Assembly (NCBI GenBank): GCA_039029935.1
Contig: JBCCFC010000253.1
Coordinates: 1 to 12,730 of the forward strand
Direction of reading: 5' to 3'
Length of the DNA stretch: 12,730 nt
Origin: G039029935 sp039029935
GTDB taxonomy: Bacteria > Chloroflexota > Anaerolineae > Caldilineales > Caldilineaceae
Both the position numbers and the translations under genes were made by a program. Shown here one piece after another: positions 8,865 through 12,730 of the stretch. Below the pieces are notes generated by a model that was not told the origin of the DNA, ran no database searches, and worked only from the letters and a program-made list of their open reading frames with translations. The number at the start of each line of letters is the position of its first letter. Within the stretch, counting starts at the first letter, position 1.

Positions 8865-10853
8865 TTAGGGTTGTCCTGCTTCCGGCGTCTCTTCAACCAC
8901 TTGGACGATGATCACCACAAATTGTTTGGATACCCAGCCATCCTCAGCAGAGTTATCTTCACTGCCAATGGCGATACCCCCTTGGAAACCAAGATTAGGG
9001 ATGCGTATCCACTGTCGATCCTCACTTTGTTCAAGCACCGGATAGACTTCGCCATTGAGCACATAGCCAACAATTTCGGAGGTGGAGTTGGCCTCGCTGC
9101 GCACTCGCAGACGCCCGCCCTCTGTCTGAATCTGGGCTGTGTTAATATAGCGTGGTCTGGGTGTTGACTCTGTTGTTGGTGCAGTGGTTGGTGTAGCGGT
9201 TGGCTCTAGGATGATGATAGATGCGGGCTGTGTCACGGCAGGTTGTGTATTTGTATTGGTCACAGCGCGTGATGTCGGGCGTAAGATGAGTTGTTCAGTA
9301 GGCGTTGGTGTTGGCAAGAGCGTAATCGGGGTCGGAGTCGAAGTGGGTAGAAGAACAAGCGGGGCTGACGTCGCTGTTGGTGAAGCCACAACCCGTGATG
9401 GTGTCATAGTAGGCGTATTCGTTGGAACAACATCTGCAATGATGGGTGTTGCTGCGGGTGGGATAATTTCGACAGTTGGAACTGTGAATAAGGTGGTTGC
9501 TCCCGTAATCACTTGGGTGATGATCTGTGTTTTGAGGGTGATGTGCGCCGATTCGGTGCTGATTTCGGTATTGATTTCGCTAGATGCGATAGTGGCAGGT
9601 TCAATCGGCGTCACAGTAGTTGGTTGCGTTGTCTGTGAAATCTCATTATTTGGTAGGTCAATTAAAAATGTGTTGGAAAGAATGTCATCACTTGTGATGG
9701 TAAATGATTCTGATACAAAATTATCCGAAACAAGATTATCTGAAATGATGTATGTGGGTGTCAGTATCAATGATACTGCGGGTGAGAGTGTGATTGGCGC
9801 AGTTATCTCTGTGATGGCTGCGATGGATATGGGTGTTGTGAGAGGATCGGTGAACACGCCTAGTGGAGTGATGCTCTGAACGGCAATGATATTTGTCTCT
9901 GCCTGTGTTTCTGGCTGTGTTTCTGTCGGGGATATGGTCAAGGATGTCGCCAAAGGTGTCGTCAAAGTTGGTGTTGTCGTATTTTTTAAGGCTATCGTCG
10001 CGGTCATCGTCGGGTCATTGAGCAGCGTAAATCGCCGTGAAATCCATCCACCATTGGGATTGTCTGTCAGGCCATCACCTTCCGCCCCTGCAATGCGCAC
10101 CCATTCACCATCCGCCGAGTAATCGAGAATGCGGAAGATCTCGTTGGCATGGGCGTGACCGACAATCCTTGAGTCCGCATCCGGTTCTTTGCGCACACGC
10201 AGCCGCAGCGAGCCAGTCTGAATCAGGGCATAGCCGACAGGTGCTTCGGTCAATCTCACCGTTTCTGTACTGGTGTCTGTGTCTGTGATAGTCACACTGG
10301 CTGGTAGTTCTACAATGGGAATCTCGGTGATGTTACCCTCGACCATCAAGAAACGGGTACGGACCCAGCCTTCGCCCTCCGAGGACTCAGGGATGACCAG
10401 CCGAATCCACAGGCTGTCAGTACTCCAGCCATTAATCCCATAGACATCACCTTCGTTCAATCCAAAGATGACGGTGCTATTTTCGACGGGCATTCGACGT
10501 ACCCGTAATGAACGCGTCATCACAGTTGCCATCGCTGTTTCCTCACCAGGACGTAATGGCTCCGATGTTTCTTGCTCCTCTTGAGATGAATCATCCTCGA
10601 CGCGCTCGGCTGGTGTTGTTTCTTCAGGCGTAGGTGTGGATGCGGCAAGCTGTTCAATGCCTTCGATTACAGATTGAGGTTCGACCCTCACCTCGCTCAG
10701 GTTTTCTTGAATCTGTGTAACTGTTTCAGATAGTTCTGGTCCCACTAGATTTGTACCTGTGCAGCCAAGATCAGCAAACGCGATCAAGCTAACCAGCAGG
10801 GTGGTGAAACAAATTTTGCGAATTTTTGAGCGATATGTCGAAAACTGATCCAT
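8865..10853 (-). CDS. Secreted or lipid-anchored protein with three bacterial SH3 domains and a Thr/Pro stalk
   Basis: The 662-residue protein starts with a basic, hydrophobic export signal (about 9-30) ending ADLGC at Cys31. The Cys suggests a lipoprotein, but Asp at -3 is a poor lipobox, so a plain signal peptide is possible. An acidic segment (about 75-105) follows. SH3b domain 1 (about 109-172) has SLRVRRMPVENSTVI and EGWVRTRFL. Domain 2 (about 210-277) has SLRLRVRKEPDADSRIVG and GGWISRRF. A low-complexity stalk of nearly 300 residues rich in Thr, Pro, Ile and Ser (about 280-565) separates domain 3 (about 570-650, GRLRVRSEANSTSEIVG and DGWVSKQF). Such domains often bind peptidoglycan or other cell-surface polymers. 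No enzyme domain is present. The gene leads a two-gene unit with the membrane protein. ATG 10853 is the only suitable start, and no Shine-Dalgarno is evident. The 80 bases before it hold no clear promoter. Confidence 0.87.
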   Translation of the reverse strand: MDQFSTYRSKIRKICFTTLLVSLIAFADLGCTGTNLVGPELSETVTQIQENLSEVRVEPQSVIEGIEQLAASTPTPEETTPAERVEDDSSQEEQETSEPLRPGEETAMATVMTRSLRVRRMPVENSTVIFGLNEGDVYGINGWSTDSLWIRLVIPESSEGEGWVRTRFLMVEGNITEIPIVELPASVTITDTDTSTETVRLTEAPVGYALIQTGSLRLRVRKEPDADSRIVGHAHANEIFRILDYSADGEWVRIAGAEGDGLTDNPNGGWISRRFTLLNDPTMTATIALKNTTTPTLTTPLATSLTISPTETQPETQAETNIIAVQSITPLGVFTDPLTTPISIAAITEITAPITLSPAVSLILTPTYIISDNLVSDNFVSESFTITSDDILSNTFLIDLPNNEISQTTQPTTVTPIEPATIASSEINTEISTESAHITLKTQIITQVITGATTLFTVPTVEIIPPAATPIIADVVPTNTPTMTPSRVVASPTATSAPLVLLPTSTPTPITLLPTPTPTEQLILRPTSRAVTNTNTQPAVTQPASIIILEPTATPTTAPTTESTPRPRYINTAQIQTEGGRLRVRSEANSTSEIVGYVLNGEVYPVLEQSEDRQWIRIPNLGFQGGIAIGSEDNSAEDGWVSKQFVVIIVQVVEETPEAGQP

Positions 10854-10933
10854 GCATGAATTATGGCATGAGTTGGTGTTTGTGACAAGATATTATTTTC
10901 TAAAAATTCGTAATATAAAGCTGTATCGCTCAA

Positions 10934-11887
10934 TCAATAGACCTCCGGAACCATCCAATTCTCATACCAAACCGATTGGGCATCCACTCGTTCATCCGTG
11001 CCTCGCGTCCACGACATGCTCTTGAAGTCGGCCAGTTTTGGCTGAAGTTCCTGCGCCCACATCTGCTCAACCGAGGCAAAGGTTGGTAGACTGGGAGCGT
11101 CACTGCTATCATCATAGGCGTCCAGCAGAGCCTGAGCTTTGGCTGAAATCCACTGCACTTCATCTTGCACCATACGTTCACCCACTGTTCTTGAGGATTC
11201 TAAAACATCGCTGCCCATTGCAAAGTAGGGCGGAGAGGTGGCTATCACTACACCTTCTTTGGGCGCATCGACGGGTGGCACATTGCCTTCTGCCGCCTCA
11301 ATGGAATCCGGTATGCGTGACATATCCACACACGATGGTTCGACCGCCCACAACAGCGACGTTTCCACTTTACCCGCATGGTCGCCGCTCTTATTGTCGC
11401 CATCAAACCCAGGCTGGTTGGCCTCAAAATCGGGCAAGCCAAAGAGCCGTGTCTTGGTATAGGGCTGCACCAGGTCCAGCACAGTTTTCAAATCTTGCCA
11501 GTTGGGACCATAGTGACCTGTCAGAAAGATGGCGGCGTGAAAGCCGAGGACATCCGCCGTGCGCACATGGTAGCAAATGTTCTTGAAATGAATCCAAGGA
11601 GGTACAGCCGTCATCCATTTACGCTTCACCTCGCCCACATTTTTCTCACCCCACAGCGCATAGCCACCCAACTCGTGAATGTGCCAGTAATCGGGCGGGG
11701 CGACAATGCCACCAAAGTGACGTGCGGTCTCACAGGCAATGGCATGAGCCTTGAGTGCATCCAACCCCACCGTGTTTTGGGGACCATGTGGCTCGCACAG
11801 CCCATAGGTGAAATAGACGACTGGACAACGTGCAAATGCGGCCTCTAATTGATCGGGAAACATACGCTCCCATCGAACTTCATTCAT
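10934..11887 (-). CDS. Creatininase-family amidohydrolase
   Basis: The 317-residue protein carries the metal-binding pattern of the creatininase family, whose members hydrolyse amide bonds in small cyclic or formylated compounds with two metal ions. Visible ligands are Glu32 and His34 in GLCEPHGPQ, Asp43 in VGLDALKAH, His125 in TGHYGPNW, and Glu175 in GDHAGKVETS (168-177). The classic creatininase has a Glu two residues after the GH histidine. Here that position is Gly127, and the later Glu175 in the AGxxETS motif probably serves, as in other branches of the family (MftE or FAPy deformylase-like). So creatinine itself is not the likely substrate. The ATG at 11887 has TGGAG seven bases upstream. 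The protein looks soluble and cytoplasmic. It lies 19 bases after the broken nuclease gene and 80 before the SH3 gene, neither of which suggests a pathway. Confidence 0.88.
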   Translation of the reverse strand: MNEVRWERMFPDQLEAAFARCPVVYFTYGLCEPHGPQNTVGLDALKAHAIACETARHFGGIVAPPDYWHIHELGGYALWGEKNVGEVKRKWMTAVPPWIHFKNICYHVRTADVLGFHAAIFLTGHYGPNWQDLKTVLDLVQPYTKTRLFGLPDFEANQPGFDGDNKSGDHAGKVETSLLWAVEPSCVDMSRIPDSIEAAEGNVPPVDAPKEGVVIATSPPYFAMGSDVLESSRTVGERMVQDEVQWISAKAQALLDAYDDSSDAPSLPTFASVEQMWAQELQPKLADFKSMSWTRGTDERVDAQSVWYENWMVPEVY

Positions 11888-12362
11888 TGTTTTGCTCCAT
11901 TGTGATTTACATCTCTACCCACACAACTCGCTCAACGCCTACACCAACCACCGCAAAACTACTCAGGTTCATGTCCACGCCATATTCGTCACGTAGCACC
12001 TGTTGGTAGTGTTGTAGCTGGGTCTTCGCCTGCGTAATCTCAGCTTCTACAGCCGGAATTTTCAGCAATTCAGCGCGGCTCTTACGCTTTACCTCTGCAC
12101 CAGTGAGAGGTGTTTTGTTCTGTTTTTTTCGCTTTTTTGACTCACCCTGATCAGGCTCATCATCTTTGGACTCGATAATTTTGTTGAGCGACAACTGTTT
12201 GAACTCAAAGAGCAGGTTAAACAATCCGCTTTTCTGCATGTTGGGACGCAACAACATCACCAAATCACCATAGCGGCGGTTTAGCTCTGGCTCGGAATGC
12301 ATGATGTATTGTGAATTATGATAGAGCATGGCGATAAAGATGCTCTTGAGGGTTAGCTCCTT

Positions 12363-12378
12363 GAATTCGGGATAGTCT
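12363..12378. repeat. Left 16-base direct repeat flanking the insertion
   Basis: GAATTCGGGATAGTCT is identical to 12506-12521 and stops matching immediately on both sides. It encodes DYPEF in the nuclease frame in both copies, as expected of a target-site duplication. Confidence 0.8.
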
Positions 12379-12505
12379 GTAATGGTCAAGGACATATTGA
12401 ACAGCTTACAACAAGGTTAGTGTTCCGTCCCTACTTGTGTCTGATGCCTTTGACACGAGTAGGGATGGAACACTAACCTTGTTCAGACTCTATCTGACCA
12501 TCACA
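12379..12505. mobile_element. 127-base MITE-like palindromic insertion
   Basis: The element lies between perfect 16-base direct repeats and has imperfect terminal inverted repeats. The left end starts GTAATGGTCA, and the reverse complement of the right end is TGTGATGGTCA; similarity continues to about 26 bases, ending TGAACA. Its core is a 32-base stem (12410-12441 with 12452-12483). It codes for nothing and has no transposase, so it would move only with help from elsewhere. A 16-base duplication is long for most insertion sequences, though a few families make long ones. If the T at 12378 belongs to the element, the duplication is 15 bases. Confidence 0.68.
12410..12483 (+). repeat. Long hairpin core of the insertion (32-bp stem, 10-base loop)
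   Basis: The left arm (12410-12441, starting AACAAGGTTAGTGTTCC) pairs with the right arm (12452-12483, ending GGAACACTAACCTTGTT) around the loop TGATGCCTTT. Only two positions depart from Watson-Crick. In RNA copied as the plus strand both are G-U wobbles, so all 32 pairs form; in the minus-strand RNA both are A-C mismatches. Confidence 0.85.
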
Positions 12506-12521
12506 GAATTCGGGATAGTCT
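12506..12521. repeat. Right 16-base direct repeat flanking the insertion
   Basis: This is the second copy of GAATTCGGGATAGTCT. The offset between copies is 143 bases; deleting one copy plus the element joins YSNRDYPEF directly to KELTLK. Confidence 0.8.
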
Positions 12522-12730
12522 CGATTGCTGTAAACGGCCATGTGGTTGGCTTCAATAAAATTGCAGACAGGCTCAATGTCACCTTGCCGAAAGAGTGCAT
12601 CCGCAGCCTGTGCTGCTAGGTCTAGGGTATCCGTATCCGAAAAGGCCATTGCAAGCACTCGTTCTGCATAGGGGGTGCATTCCCAAAGTATGTTAAATCA
12701 GGAAGGGAGAGGGGACTGAGATTGTTGGAG

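Larger units (their letters stand above)
11907..12697 (-). pseudogene. PD-(D/E)XK nuclease-like gene, interrupted by a palindromic insertion
   Basis: Two minus-strand pieces belong to one protein. The upstream piece (12697 to 12506) includes LAAQAADALFRQGDIEPVCN and YSNRDYPEF. The downstream piece (to 11907) includes DYPEFKELTLKSIFIAML, SEPELNRRYGDLVMLL, FNLLFEFKQLSL, and ends ERVVWVEM. The last part is the PD-(D/E)XK nuclease-like domain found at the C-terminus of many AAA-ATPase-like proteins of mobile character. Asp in YGDLVM and the pair E-x-K in FEFK are the expected catalytic residues. Reading is broken by 143 extra bases carrying an in-frame TAG. The downstream piece could restart at ATG 12395, which the insertion supplies, but without a ribosome binding site. 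It would retain the catalytic residues. Upstream, the frame is closed by TGA at 12698-12700, and I could not follow the gene in other frames to the window edge, so further damage is likely. Confidence 0.78.

Noticed and set aside
8864..8896. TTG start at 8896 for the membrane protein
   Set aside because: It would overlap the SH3 gene by about 30 bases with a rare start codon; ATG 8863 lies one base after that stop and gives a normal membrane N-terminus.
9762..9778. Perfect palindrome CAGTATCAATGATACTG
   Set aside because: It has 7-base arms and sits within repetitive Thr/Ser-rich coding sequence of the SH3 protein, where such matches are expected by chance; no promoter is near.
9184..9879. 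Plus-strand open frame of 231 codons opposite the SH3 stalk
   Set aside because: It is a Val/Gly-rich mirror of the Thr/Pro-rich stalk codons, with no recognisable domain; the minus-strand protein is well supported by its SH3 domains and signal peptide.
12437..12619. Plus-strand frame across the right half of the insertion
   Set aside because: It mixes hairpin sequence with the antisense of the nuclease gene and resembles no protein.

Overview
This looks like an ordinary chromosomal stretch of a member of the Chloroflexota (Anaerolineae/Caldilineae-like). That placement is an inference from gene style: a short Flp-type pilin beside a LuxR-type response regulator, a secreted SH3 protein with a long Thr/Pro stalk, a solitary DUF2201 VWA protein, and a PD-(D/E)XK protein of a type common in that phylum. 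Base composition is close to even. No RNA genes, CRISPR array or complete transposase is visible.

Left part (1-3837), all on the minus strand. A response regulator (3073-3837) is followed at short spacing by a Flp-type prepilin (2844-3047), a ComF-family phosphoribosyltransferase (2066-2806) and a DUF2201/VWA protein (608-2053). These four could be one operon. Beyond it lie an inverted array of 8-base units (526-607), a 3'-truncated sugar-transporter-like MFS remnant (117-524), and the first codons of a gene that leaves the window (1-37).

Middle (3838-7427). A 252-base divergent promoter region carries two perfect inverted repeats and a plausible sigma70 promoter. It drives an unusual 879-residue UxaA-family protein that I read as two complete dehydratase domains in tandem. 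Motif cysteines lost from the first domain are present in the second, and the reverse. A small hypothetical gene follows.

Right part (7439-12730), again minus strand. A creatininase-family amidohydrolase is followed by a secreted three-SH3 protein and a multi-spanning GT-C-like membrane protein. The last two are tightly coupled (stop and start one base apart). The membrane gene contains a perfect 33-base palindrome that is exactly 11 codons long and falls in a cytoplasmic loop. At the right edge, a PD-(D/E)XK nuclease-like gene is broken by a 127-base non-coding, largely palindromic insertion flanked by 16-base direct repeats. Removing 143 bases restores the family sequence exactly, so this looks like a MITE-type insertion.

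The main points for a second look are the tandem UxaA protein with complementary motif loss, the palindromic insertion in the nuclease gene, and the in-frame palindrome in the membrane protein gene.
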